From contig LR990068.1 in NCBI GenBank assembly GCA_905147135.1, positions 2,500,001 to 2,564,000 of the forward strand: 64,000 nt of DNA, given 5' to 3'. Source of the DNA: Blastobasis lacticolella. Taxonomy: Eukaryota; Arthropoda; Insecta; Lepidoptera; Blastobasidae. A model generated the notes under the pieces. The model was not told where the DNA came from, made no database searches, and saw only the letters and a program-made list of their open reading frames with translations. The position numbers were made by a program, and so were the translations under genes. Below, piece after piece: positions 21,775 to 31,139 of the stretch (the stretch's first letter is position 1; each line of letters begins with the position of its first letter).

Positions 21775-22145
21775 AGTCTTAAAGTCGCTTCCCGCCGTCT
21801 GTCCCCATATATCTATGTACGCTTAGATCTTTAAAACTACGCAACGGATTTTAATGCGGTTTTCAACAATAGATAGAGTGATTCTAGAGGAAGGTTTGGA
21901 AGCAAGAAAAAAGGGTGGGTAGGGTAGGTTAAGGGAAGCTGTAGGTTAGGTGTCGGTCTCAGACAAGGTGGACCGACGACCTGGTAAAGATCGCAGGTAC
22001 CAGCTGGATGCGGAAGGCACGGGACCGGCTTTTGTGGAGATCTCTGGGGGAGGCCTACGCCCAGCAGATATTATGATGATGATGATGATGAAGTAGATAT
22101 AGGGTAGGTGTAGGGTAGGGTAGGGGCATCACGCGACGAAGTCAT
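21775..22145 (+). mobile_element. Helitron-like repeat interrupted by LINE alpha
   Basis: AAAACTACGCAACGGATTTT, a TAGGGTAGG-type minisatellite on both sides of the insert, then CACGCGACGAAGTCATG at the end. Same family as 28657-29160, opposite orientation. Confidence 0.65.
21966..22076 (+). pseudogene. LINE alpha RT C-terminus
   Basis: RWTDDLVKIAGTSWMRKARD then LLWRSLGEAYAQQ, then a stop and (GAT)n at 22072-22090. Truncated at both the N-terminus and the very end. Confidence 0.8.
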
Positions 22146-22224
22146 GCTCAGTGTAATTCGTATTATAAAGGAGGCGAGTCCCTATTATGGCATCGACACC
22201 GGAGCCAGGAAACGGATTAGTGTT

Positions 22225-22505
22225 TCATTACAGACCTCCGTGACCCTGCTACCAGGGGAACCTGACCACATTCGATCACACATTCCGTCGCCTGAATATG
22301 CAGGTGTCATCACGATGTTTTCCCTCACCGTAAGAGCATCGGTTAGCATCCAACTAATGTAAGTATATAACTCAGAAAAGATTCATTTCTACATGGTGGC
22401 GCTAGCGTTCGAATCCATACCTCCGGGTACGAGTTGAACACCTTAACCACCACCGAGTGGTACATGGCCGCACTGGCGTTTGAACCCGTACCTCGGTTTA
22501 CAAGT
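22225..22505 (-). mobile_element. SINE-B with two heads
   Basis: The body joins the 22146 block at the shared CAGACCT. It is followed by two tRNA-like heads in tandem (B-box complements at about 22411 and 22470). Confidence 0.8.
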
Positions 22506-22554
22506 CGTCGTCATCCTAGCGATTATCCCGGCCTCTGCCAGGGCCGCTTTCGTA

Positions 22555-22659
22555 CTACATTCTCCTCCACTTCGCCCGGTCTTCGGCATCCTCGCGTCGT
22601 AAGCCGTTGACTCTCGTATTCGACTCAGCGATGTCAATCCATCGCTTCTTGGGCCGCCC
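22555..22659 (-). pseudogene. LINE beta RT C-terminus
   Basis: The minus frame reads GRPKKRWIDIAESNTRVNGL then RREDAEDRAKWRRM-stop. Related to 26127-26228 and 32134-32259. A classical end of an RTE/Jockey-type RT. Confidence 0.82.
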
Positions 22660-22679
22660 ACTCTTTTCTGATACCGGCA

Positions 22680-22757
22680 GGTACAAGCACCTATTTCCCA
22701 CGTACTAACCTCCCTCGGGGTACGAGTCGGACACTTTAACCACTAGGCCACAGGGGG
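22680..22757 (-). mobile_element. SINE-B head fragment
   Basis: CTCGGGGTACGAGTCGGACA then TTTAACCACTAGGCCAC, the head in reverse orientation without a body. Confidence 0.7.
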
Positions 22758-22842
22758 CTCAGTGTAATTCGCATTATAGAGGAGGGACTGCCTATTATGG
22801 CACTGACACCGGAGCCAAGACGGATTAGTGCAACATTACAGA

Positions 22843-23470
22843 CCTATTTAACGGCAACGGATGACCCCAGTGTTAGCTAGTGTTGGGCGGTTGTTGTCGA
22901 TAGTCGATAGTTTTTCGCGAGGCTGGTGTCGGTAGTCGATAGTTTTTTCACGAGTCGTGGGTCGCTTATTCTCTCTGTAGTCAGTCCCTCATGACTGAGG
23001 TTCGTGGCCTGATGAAGAAATTTTAGAGCGCACGAAATGGCTCTAAACGTTTCTATCTCCAGCTTCAGCGCGTTGCAGAATCTGTTGGGTGCAACCTTCA
23101 ACTGATCGGTCTATCTGGTCAGATCTGGTCCTCTTGAGATATGACGATAGTCGATAGTTTTTTCGGAGTCGTCTGTTGGTTGAGGAGATCGTGAGAACTC
23201 TTAGTTGCAAAAATATTTCAATTTCAATTTATTTATTTCGCATTCCATGTGTTACATACGAGTACATATGTGTGTGATATTTTACAAATGTGCAATTTCA
23301 CGTTAATAAGGTAAACATAGAGATAGTAATTCTACAGTGTGATATTAGTGACATAGACAAGATAACGTTAGAGTTATTAACACAGTCGCTGGTTGAAGGG
23401 AAGACAATGCTATTTTAGTTTGAGTTCGCTATGTGTGTATGTATTTTCACAAATTTTTATTAAACCTTTA
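22843..23470. other. Unique stretch with a short internal repeat
   Basis: GTCGATAGTTTTT recurs at about 22903, 22934 and 23150, each preceded by GTCGATAG-like sequence. No gene recognised. Confidence 0.4.
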
Positions 23471-23642
23471 AGGCCTTGCCATACACAAAGCTCGGCGCGA
23501 GCGCGGTGCGATAGTTGCTAGGCAACTATAGCGCGGCGCGATAGTTGCTAGGCAACTATAGCGCGGTGCGAGCGCGGCGTGATAGTTGCCTAGCAACACT
23601 ATCGCACCGCGCTCGCGCCGAGCTTTGTGTGTGGCAAGGCCT
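23471..23642. mobile_element. MITE M5, 172-bp palindromic element
   Basis: Long terminal inverted repeats beginning AGGCCTTGCCATACACAAAG. The interior is a tandem of GCGATAGTTGCTAGGCAACT palindromes. TTA duplicated at 23468-23470 and 23643-23645. Very GC-rich for the region and able to form a near-continuous hairpin. Confidence 0.88.
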
Positions 23643-23649
23643 TTAAAAA

Positions 23650-23850
23650 CATTTTGGCATTAAAGTCTCGGTTGTGGTTTCACGCACGAGGGCCCGGGGT
23701 CCGTCTTGACCATGATCCAGGATTATCAGATCTGGTAATTGCAGTGGAATGACTGCCATTAGACCTCTGTGACCCAGCTACCAAGGGAACCTGACCAGAT
23801 TGGACCATGTTGCAACATTCAGTCGCCTAAATGTGCAGGTTTTTCACAAC
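23650..23850 (-). mobile_element. SINE-B body
   Basis: Starts directly beside M5 (TTTGGCATTAAAGTCTCGG) and runs to the GTGCAGGTTTTTCAC block. Head missing. Confidence 0.85.
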
Positions 23851-23884
23851 AAGGATATTGAGCCAAGATTATTATTATTATTTT

Positions 23885-24070
23885 ATACCCCCATGAGAAA
23901 AGGGGGGTGTTATAAGTTCGTGTATGTTTGTATTTGTGTATGTGTAGAGGTGAGTGTCTGTCAGATTTACCGATTCTTTATTTGAAAGCTAATTTATTCG
24001 GGGTGGCTTCATTAAAATCGGTTCAGTACTTTAGGATACATTGAATAATAAGTATACTTGGTCGGAGGGT
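23885..24070 (+). repeat. Dispersed repeat I, copy 2
   Basis: TATACCCCCATGAGAAAAGG, TTATAAGTTCGTGTATG and AAAATCGGTTCAGTACTTT, matching 7620. Confidence 0.75.
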
Positions 24071-24351
24071 TTTTTCCCGACAGTTTTTCATCGACTACCT
24101 TACTTTATCGACAACGCGGTCCCACCCCTAGCCAGTGGGCTGGACAACAGCATTCCTTTGTTTACGACAAGCCATGGCCATAGTCTGTAGAAGAGTTTAA
24201 GTAACCGCGGTGCCTCATCGCTTATGGGGATAGGAATCCGAACCATGGACTAGTCTTGCTGCCTGGGTTCGCCTCTGGGAAGGAGGTATAGGCCAGCTAA
24301 AGTCCAGCCAGTTGGTCTAGTTTTGACGACCTGAGTGGTGGTCCGCCTCTG

Positions 24352-24514
24352 AGAAGCCGGATTATCATAAACACAGTTGGAAATTGAATTTGACTTTAGA
24401 TAATTCTACACTACGCCAACTACGTTGGACACTGGCTATAGCGTCTACCAAATTAGAGTAGTGTAAGATTTTTTATTCAAATTCAGTTTCCAACTGTGTT
24501 AGACAATAGCCCCA
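24352..24514. mobile_element. MITE M3, copy 1 (163 bp)
   Basis: Inner arms AACACAGTTGGAAATTGAAT and its near complement. Outer ends match copy 2 at 44304. Flanked by CTG (24349-24351) and CAG (24515-24517). Confidence 0.75.
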
Positions 24515-24622
24515 CAGGTTATGGTCAGCCAGTTAGGCCAGTTTTGAGGACCTGAGTGTTTTAGTTGATTAACACCTTTCCTTTTTTTTTTGTTCTTACT
24601 AGCGAGGACCTGTAATTGGCTT

Positions 24623-24894
24623 CATCAACACAGCCCGTAACAGTCCACTGCAGGACTTACGGTCTCTCCCACGAAAGATAATGTTATTGCCGTAATCTTC
24701 ACGCTTGGCAGGCGGGTTGGAGATCGCAGGGTTTAAATATAACAATAGAAAATGCTGCTGCCCATTTTCCAGACTACGGAGACTCTTGATCTTTTGCCTC
24801 GAGAACATGAGTCGCCTTGTACGACACCCACGAGTGTAAGGGGCTGGTGCTATTCTACTCTGCCGGACACCACACGGCCAATTAATACCACGCG
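24623..24894 (-). mobile_element. SINE-A copy 10, with TSD
   Basis: Full length. 11-bp TSD GTAATTGGCTT at 24612-24622 and 24895-24905. It splits the dispersed repeat also seen intact at 3298, which supplies the empty site. Confidence 0.95.
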
Positions 24895-25189
24895 GTAATT
24901 GGCTTATTGACTCTAATATAATATTTATTATGTTTTAAATAGCTGTTGGTACTCCAATAAATAAATAAATAAACACCTGCCACGCGGTGCCTCGTCGCTT
25001 ATGGGGATAGGAATCCGAACCATTGACTAGTCTTGGCGCCTGGGTTCGCCTGTGGGAGCTAGGAACAGGCCAGGTAAAGGCTATCCAGTTAGCCTCTCTG
25101 AGGGTCAGTGAGACTCGCCTTTATTATCGCCGACTGATGATTGAATATTAGAAAAAAAAAGTAGTTGAGTAGTTTATCACAGTTATCGA

Positions 25190-25770
25190 ACACCCATAAC
25201 ACAAGCTTTGCTTACTTCGGGGCTTAATCGGCGGGGCTTAAAGAAAGAAGACATTTATTACACGTAGACACCACGACACGACAATTTATTAATTAAAGGT
25301 TTTTATGTATGCCTGTCGACTTTCTAAGGGTTGTAGGGATCCAATGGAAAAATTTGACGACCTGAGTGGTTCAGTGGTCAGCCGGTCTGCCACGCAAGAG
25401 GTCCCGGGGTCGATTCCCGGGCGGGCAGAAATTGAAATGATGAATTTTAATTTCTGTTACGGGTCTGGGTGTTCTATGTCTAATAAGTATGTATTTAAAG
25501 GTATATAAGTGGTTGCCTAAAATGTTAATATTCTGTGATTAGTTTATGTGTAAATGGTTGCCTGGAAGAGATCGCTCTCAGCGATAAGGCCGCCCTTGTA
25601 CCTATATTGTTTTAAACTGCATTTTTACGATCTCCTTTAATGTACAATAAAGTGTTATAAAAAAATTAAAAATTAAGTAGTTTATCAGTTATCTAGCACC
25701 CATAACACAAGCTTTGCTTACTTTGGGTCTAGATGGCGCAGTGTGAATTTGTCCACGATTATTTATTTAT
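25190..25770 (+). mobile_element. SINE-C fragments (three)
   Basis: 3' scrap at 25190-25233; head and middle at 25357-25510 (GACGACCTGAGTGGTTCAGT, B box GGGTCGATTCCC, GGGTCTGGGTGTTCTATGT); 3' part at 25678-25770. The last two look like one SINE-C split by repeat R at about 25511-25677. Confidence 0.8.
25550..25645 (+). repeat. Dispersed repeat R, copy 2
   Basis: GGTTGCCTGGAAGAGATCGC, ATAAGGCCGCCC and the TGTACAATAAAGTG end. Inserted within a SINE-C. Confidence 0.8.
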
Positions 25771-26126
25771 TTGTTTATTTATTTAATTGATGCAGAAGTT
25801 GTAGGTCCAGCGCTGATTGATGACCAATAAAAAGAATCTTCATAAAAACCGGATATTTTAGCCTACCATCATACTACTGCCCTTATCCCACCAGGTGAAA
25901 GAATGAAAGAAAAGTAGTTTTTACACATAACACGCCACGATACTATATTTTACATGATACATAATTGACAATAGAAACTAAATTAGAAACATTTAAAACA
26001 ATGAGTAGTTTCCAATGCCACTGTCGGCGCTGCGGCGGCCAGCATAAATGGTACCCACTCAGCATGTGCTGGGAAGCGCAAGAAGCGACTTGTCATATAC
26101 GTCCTAGTGCTTATCCGCTTTCCTAC

Positions 26127-26228
26127 TCATTCTCCTCTACTTTGCTGGTCTTCGGCATCCTCGCGTTGCAGACCATTGGCTCTCGCTTCCGACACAGCGA
26201 TGTCAATCCATCGCTTCTTGGGCCGCCC
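26127..26228 (-). pseudogene. LINE beta RT C-terminus
   Basis: GRPKKRWIDIAVSEARANGL then QREDAEDQ and a frameshift before the expected KWRR. Confidence 0.78.
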
Positions 26229-26284
26229 TCGGGGCCTATTTCCTGATACCGGTAGGTTCAGACACTTATTTTCTTGAGGCTTAC

Positions 26285-26715
26285 GACCGGTAACTAGCGG
26301 GTTATATTCATATTCATATTCTTTTATTTCAGTAAAATATTACACTGTCATTTATTATAATACACAAATATGATTATTAAATTATAAAAGCAAATAATAT
26401 AAATGATGTCACAGAATACAAAATGTCAAATTGAGAAACAATATTATAAGTCAATTAAAATGTCAAATTTAAATTAATATTATAAATAAATAATTCAATG
26501 TCAACAAATTATTAACAAATTTAGGTACCTATATATTGGGTATTTATGCCCACTATTAATTAAATATTAAGAAACTAACATAATACAATGTGTATGTCAA
26601 TTCTTAAAGTATTAATAAAAAATAAAAAGAATGTCAATTGAGTAGGTGTATAATAAAAGTCATGTATCTAACATAGAATATAACAATAACAACGGAGAGG
26701 ATATAACGGAGGGTT
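26285..26715. other. AT-rich 3' UTR of LINE eta
   Basis: Downstream (on the minus strand) of the eta stop codon. Contains (TATTCA)n at about 26309-26325, as expected for a LINE 3' end. Confidence 0.5.
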
Positions 26716-26922
26716 TCACTCGTCAAGATACTCATTCACCGTGTAGTATGCTTTTTTTATTAATATTGACTTTAACCTTCTGCAAAAGCTAAAGTCAGAC
26801 TTACACTCGCGTATATCTAGATCTAGCTTGTTGTAGATGCGAGGACCCATGACTTTCAGCGGCCGAGTGTCTTTTTCTAATCGATGAGACGGTATTAGTA
26901 GGTCATACTTCCTTCATATTAT
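26716..26922 (-). pseudogene. LINE eta RT C-terminus
   Basis: About 68 codons without a stop on the minus strand: RKYDLLIPSHRLEKDTRPLK, GPRIYNKLDLDIRECKS and KKAYYTVNEYLDE-stop. This pattern (IYNKLP.EIR...F....K..L..KAYY) ends the RT ORF of a Jockey/CR1-group LINE. Upstream is interrupted by a stop. Confidence 0.82.
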
Positions 26923-26934
26923 TACCTTCATTGC

Positions 26935-27459
26935 TACTACATACACATCCTATCGGTCATTGGTAAACAATTGGCTACCGCCGCTCCTCACTCAAGAAGC
27001 TCACTCTTCTTTTCTTACCACCGCTTTCTTTATTCGCATGTGTTAGATAGGGTGTATAGAGTGTACAGATCTCGGGTGTGAATTCAAGTATTTAGAAGAT
27101 ATTAATGATGGTGGTCTAGTATTTTATCGAAAACTAAGGGTGGAAAGCTTAATGAAATAAAAATAGGGCACATTAGTTAAATATAAATAGCTATTTATTC
27201 AGGAAAGGAATAGCATATTTAAACACACATATTAGATTAAATTAGATAAGTTATTATATTATAGGATAGGTAATCATAGCAAACAAAGTTACATGGGAAA
27301 TATAACAATATATTCTGAACATAATAAAACATAGCAAAATACACATTTATCCTTAAAAATGGGACAATAGTATTACGTATGATTCAATCAATAACCGATT
27401 ATATAGATAAATAAAACTAATACAAAATATAAAGCAACAATAAAACAATGCAAGTTTGT
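26935..27459. other. AT-rich unique stretch
   Basis: No element recognised. Lies downstream, on the minus strand, of the TATA-like site at 27517. Confidence 0.35.
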
Positions 27460-27600
27460 ACCTAACTCTGTGCCGGGTCTGGAGCAACAAGGCCCTCCCA
27501 GTCTCTCGACTGGGTTTATATAACCAACATTCAAACGGAAGTTAGAAGCCGTTACATTTCAACCAATGACAGCACGTTATAATAATTGTAATTAACTGTG
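27460..27600 (-). promoter_or_regulatory. TATA-like promoter candidate with hairpin
   Basis: The minus strand reads GGTTATATAAACCC (about 27515-27528), followed at once by the perfect stem-loop CCCAGTCGAGAGACTGGG (27496-27513). This could be a decayed LTR promoter or a gene promoter reading leftward. No downstream ORF supports it. Confidence 0.3.
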
Positions 27601-28569
27601 AAATATTGTGCAAAGATAATAACCAAATTCATCGAAATAGTTCTTAAAACTATTTTAAATAATTATAAGATACATTAAATATTTAGAAACCAAACTTTTA
27701 GTTAATTAGTACTGAATGTACTCAAAGATTAAACATCGTTCAGGAATTTCGTACATTTGTTCTGAAACGACTATAATTTTATTTGGCAATATTATTTATT
27801 ATTAATTACCATAGTTTTACTTTTAAACAACAATTACAAATAGACTATAATACCATATAATATAATACATGCCACTAATAGAATTCCTCGAAGATGCCTG
27901 CCCACATTCGATGCACTATTAAGGGGAATATTATAGCACAGATTGATGCGGATTGACGCGGAACATGACGCGAGGCGATGTCGTCTAGAAACTAAACGCG
28001 TCGTTTGATCCTCGATCGATATGTAGCGGTCTTGATTTTAGTTTATGGGCGGCTATTATTGGCTGGTTAAGGCGAAGGCTGTATATTAATGTGGCATAGT
28101 GTTAATTTTCTGTGGCACTGCACGGCTGTGCTAGCCGTGTGCGCTCGCGTGCGTGAGTGCGAGACGTATATACTGCTATCTCATTAGACATAGACATTGA
28201 CATGATTTATTTTGACATCACAAAAATCCATAAGCGTTTACATAATATGAAAATTTTAGAACACTTCAATACTAAACAAAAATAAAGTAGGTACAAACAC
28301 ACATTAACCTTTGTGTTGAGAGAGGGAAACAAACGCTCTCTCGCGCTGCGAGCTGTGTTCGGGTACACTTGTGCTAGCCGTGCTGGGCTAGCGGCAGCTT
28401 GTGAGAGCGATAACCAAAGGTAACGCAGAACTCAAACTCAAAATTTATTCATTGATTAAGACACTAAATATCTCTATCAATCGTCAAAAAGGATGGTAGG
28501 ACAGTAGGAACAAAACACAGTACACGTTGGTCGCCCCATGACCGGAGCACAACTATTCCACGCCGACCA
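27601..28569. other. Unique region with two GC-rich patches
   Basis: GTGCTAGCCGTG occurs at 28128-28139 and 28371-28382 inside GC-rich patches separated by AT-rich sequence. Not assigned to any family. Confidence 0.35.
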
Positions 28570-28650
28570 TGGGAGGACCGTGCCCGACAGTACCAGACTG
28601 ACCCGGGTACCGCCCGACAAAGCCAGGCAGAGCCGGACTGTGCTCGACAT
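28570..28650. repeat. GC-rich ~30-bp tandem motif
   Basis: GACCGTGCCCGACAGTACCA, ACCGCCCGACAAAGCCAGGC and GACTGTGCTCGACA, the same tandem motif as 2950-3035. Confidence 0.6.
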
Positions 28651-28656
28651 TTATAT

Positions 28657-29160
28657 AAGTACTAGTGGACCCGGCGCGACTTCGTTCGCGTAGCGTTCTA
28701 ACCCTACACCTGCCCTACACCTACCGTACACCTACCCTACACCTACCCTACACCTACCCTACACCTACCCTACACCTACCTTACACCTACCCTACATCTA
28801 CCCTACACCTACCCTACACCTACCTTACACTTACCCTACACCTACCCTACACCTACCTTACACTTACCCTACACCTACCCTACACCTACCCTACACCTAC
28901 CCTACACCTACCCTACACCTACCCTACACCTACCCTACACCTACCCTACACCTACCCTACACCTACCCTACACCTACCCTACACCTACCCTACACCTACC
29001 CTACACCTACCCTACACCTACCCTACACCTTAGGTGTGAATCTAAACCATTCCCAGATCCCCTTGAACACACACAAAAAATTTCATCAAAATCGGTCCAG
29101 TCGTTTGAGAGTAGTTCAGTGACATACACACTCACAGAAGAATTATATATATAAAGAAGA
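28657..29160 (-). mobile_element. Helitron-like repeat with expanded minisatellite
   Basis: Edge ACTAGTGGACCCGGCGCGAC at the left, AAAATCGGTCCAGTCGTTTG and TATATATATAAAGAAG at the right. Related to 39925 (inverse), 47700 and 56126. The class call (Helitron-like) rests on the CTAGT end and the lepidopteran repeat pattern. Confidence 0.6.
28701..29030. repeat. 11-bp minisatellite, 30 units
   Basis: Exactly 30 in-phase units of ACCCTACACCT over 330 bp with a few single-base variants. It keeps one frame open (11-residue period TLHLPYTYPTP), which is a mechanical effect of 11 x 3 = 33 nt and not a gene. Confidence 0.97.
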
Positions 29161-29199
29161 TGTCTTGTATACTATCCAAAACTACAGCGAGAGCAAGCC

Positions 29200-29275
29200 A
29201 GACGAAGAGACCGCGCCGAGTCCAGGAACTGGATGGGTGAGCGTTATGTACTTTGAGGCTAGTCGAATTTCAGCA
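29200..29275 (+). mobile_element. 5S-rRNA-derived fragment (partial)
   Basis: GGAACTGGATGGGTGAGCG followed by CTTTGAGGCTAGTCGAA parallels the 3' part of the 5S-derived piece at 44905-45033. The upstream 5S-like half is poorly conserved. Confidence 0.45.
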
Positions 29276-29394
29276 CCGCAACGCCGCGAGTTAGGTCTGC
29301 CTCCTAATACTGTTGGTAAAGCAAAGTTGGTGTCGGCTGGGGACCCTTAGACTGGTTGAACATAGTTACTGTACCTGGTACAGTACAAGTCTGA

Positions 29395-29525
29395 TTGGGT
29401 CGAACGGTCTCAGTATTATGTAAGGCAAAGATGCGAGAAATTCAAATCGGAGGCAACTTGGTCGGCTAGAAAACGCCCCCAGAGGTGATATGATACGATG
29501 ACGATGACGATGATGATGATGAGGG
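29395..29525 (+). pseudogene. LINE RT tail, GAT/GAC-ended
   Basis: One frame reads RQRCEKFKSEATWSARKRPQ-R-stop, followed by (GATGAC)n and (GATGAT)n at 29497-29522. Looks like another RTE-type end, strongly decayed. Confidence 0.45.
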
Positions 29526-29774
29526 GACAGCTGCAAGCAAGTCCTTAAAAATATTGTAATGTCATATTGGCTGTCTGTTGTGTCTGTCCGGCAGCGGACA
29601 GACACAACAGACAGTTCAGATGCATTCTTTTTTAAGATCGACTAACCTGCTAAAATTAGTTGAGTTATAATCAGTTATGATTTGTGTTTAGTGACTTTTC
29701 CATTAGCTTATGATACCACATGAATTACTAAAGAAATTTTCACGATAACTCTTATTTATTATTATTATTTATTT

Positions 29775-29830
29775 TTAGCCATTTCTGTCCCACTGCAGGG
29801 CAAAGGCCTCCCTTTCGATCTTCCACGACT
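29775..29830 (+). repeat. Retroposon scrap
   Basis: TCTGTCCCACTGCAGGGCAA then AGGCCTCCC is a short motif common at lepidopteran LINE ends. About 55 bp. Confidence 0.45.
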
Positions 29831-30355
29831 CACGATAACTCTTATACCAGACAAAATATATGCGCTAGAACACTGTAATTTGGGATGTCTGATTTCGACA
29901 CCAGGGTAAACCTAACATCGTACGAAATAAAGCACATATTTCATTGTGTTTGACATTTCGTTCAAACCTTTATAACTTAGGCATTTCAAAACCGATTTCA
30001 AAAATTCTTTCACTGGGTTTCATTGCTATGAAAATGCGCAACAAACCAACCATATGATTCTACCAATTCTATCATATGATTGATTCTCATTGTCGCGACT
30101 GCATTCGACCTAGAGAGGACTAATCCCCTTAACCATTTTCAAGTCGTAGAGATAGTCCTATTATTTTATTGAAAGCCAAATCCGCCGCTCCATAAGGGCT
30201 TATATAATTTTAATAGCAATTGCTTATGCCCTAGTATGTAGAACATTGGTTATGATCGACTAATCTAATGTAATATGATTCGAAGATACCGTTTCTTGGT
30301 TATGTTGAGATGTAGGTGCCGTTGTTTTGTCGGTCTGTGACGGAATTATGGTCAT
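29831..30355. other. Unique sequence
   Basis: No element or gene recognised. Confidence 0.4.
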
Positions 30356-30790
30356 CTTGGCGGTAATATTATGGCAGTGGTCTCGCTGAAGGCCCGGGGG
30401 CCGCCTTGACCATCGTCAAGGGCCAGGGTCCGCCTTGATGCAGGATTTGACAAATCAGCGGCCTTAGCCAAGAGGTTTCGTTAATCTACAATCGTTTGTG
30501 GTAGAAAAAATGTATAGGATTTGACATAAGCTAACGTTATCTGACATAAGCGGTTTGTGGTAGAATTCTTGGTCCATAGACAATTCACGTACTTTCGGTG
30601 TACAAAGGAGGCGGATTGGCGGTTGATCCTACACAATCAGAGTCAATGTAGATGTTGATAGAAATAGTCGAACTTCAACCTGTCAATTTCCTACCATACA
30701 CGCATCACGCAAGCGGAGCTGTCAAAGATGGCTAGACCGGCAGGTAATTACAGTGGAACCTGTCCAGATTTGATGGTTACATATTCTGCT
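30356..30790 (-). mobile_element. SINE-B interrupted by M2
   Basis: Left part 30356-30455 contains a duplicated AGGGCC..GTCCGCCTTGA block. The right part starts at CAGGTAATTACAGTGGA (30741). M2 sits at the CAG of GATCAGGTAATTA. Confidence 0.85.
30459..30740 (+). mobile_element. MITE M2, complete 282-bp copy
   Basis: Starts CGGCCTTAGCCAAGAGG and ends GATGGCTAGACCGG, with imperfect TIRs of about 14 bp. Perfect CAG duplication at 30456-30458 and 30741-30743. The SINE-B target shows a single CAG when empty. A CWG 3-bp TSD is a known feature of some PIF/Harbinger families. Confidence 0.88.
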
Positions 30791-31130
30791 GATCTGATGG
30801 TGGAGACGGAAGGTGGCCATGGGAACTCAAAAACTACGTAAGATAACACAGTGTTGTAACTATCGCGGTTATTATCACACATTTCAAGGGTATGTTCCGG
30901 GTTTCCTACCGCGTACCTTTGCTGACGAGTAGCCCGATTTTTCGACGCAATTGCATTCATCAGTAGCCCTGTGATCGCGGTAGGAAACCCGGAGCATACC
31001 CTTAAAATGTACGCAAGATAAACCTTTGCGCTTGTTTGATTAGTCTTGACAAATACTCTCTAACTGATCACAGAGAATGCGCGATAAAAGCTTGCTCTGA
31101 AATAATATTTTTCATTTGAACTTGTTAATA
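30785..31130 (+). repeat. Dispersed repeat V, copy 2 (interrupted)
   Basis: CTGATGGTGGAGACGGAAGG at 30793 and TAAAAGCTTGCTCTGAAATA at 31084, with M7 between. The same two blocks bracket zeta at 12165-12720. Confidence 0.55.
30879..31010. mobile_element. MITE/hairpin M7, copy 1 (132 bp)
   Basis: 35-bp terminal inverted repeats with two mismatches: ACATTTCAAGGGTATGTTCC...CCTACCGCG and its complement. Interior shared, inverted, with 59270-59487. Confidence 0.85.
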
Positions 31131-31139
31131 TTAATTAGT

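Larger units (their letters stand above)
22146..22842 (+). repeat. Direct duplication of an ~85-bp block
   Basis: TCAGTGTAATTCGTATTATA...ATTACAGACCT at 22146-22228 is repeated at 22757-22842. Between them lie SINE-B pieces and a LINE beta tail. Confidence 0.7.
24205..25100 (+). repeat. Direct duplication ~100 bp, 770 bp apart
   Basis: CGCGGTGCCTCATCGCTTAT then GGGGATAGGAATCCGAACCA at 24205-24300 recurs at 24977-25090. The intervening segment holds M3 and SINE-A copy 10. Confidence 0.75.

Noticed and set aside
28665..29033. 122-codon open frame with TLHLPYTYPTP repeats
   Set aside because: Produced by the 11-bp minisatellite; starts in a Helitron-like repeat and has no conserved start or family.
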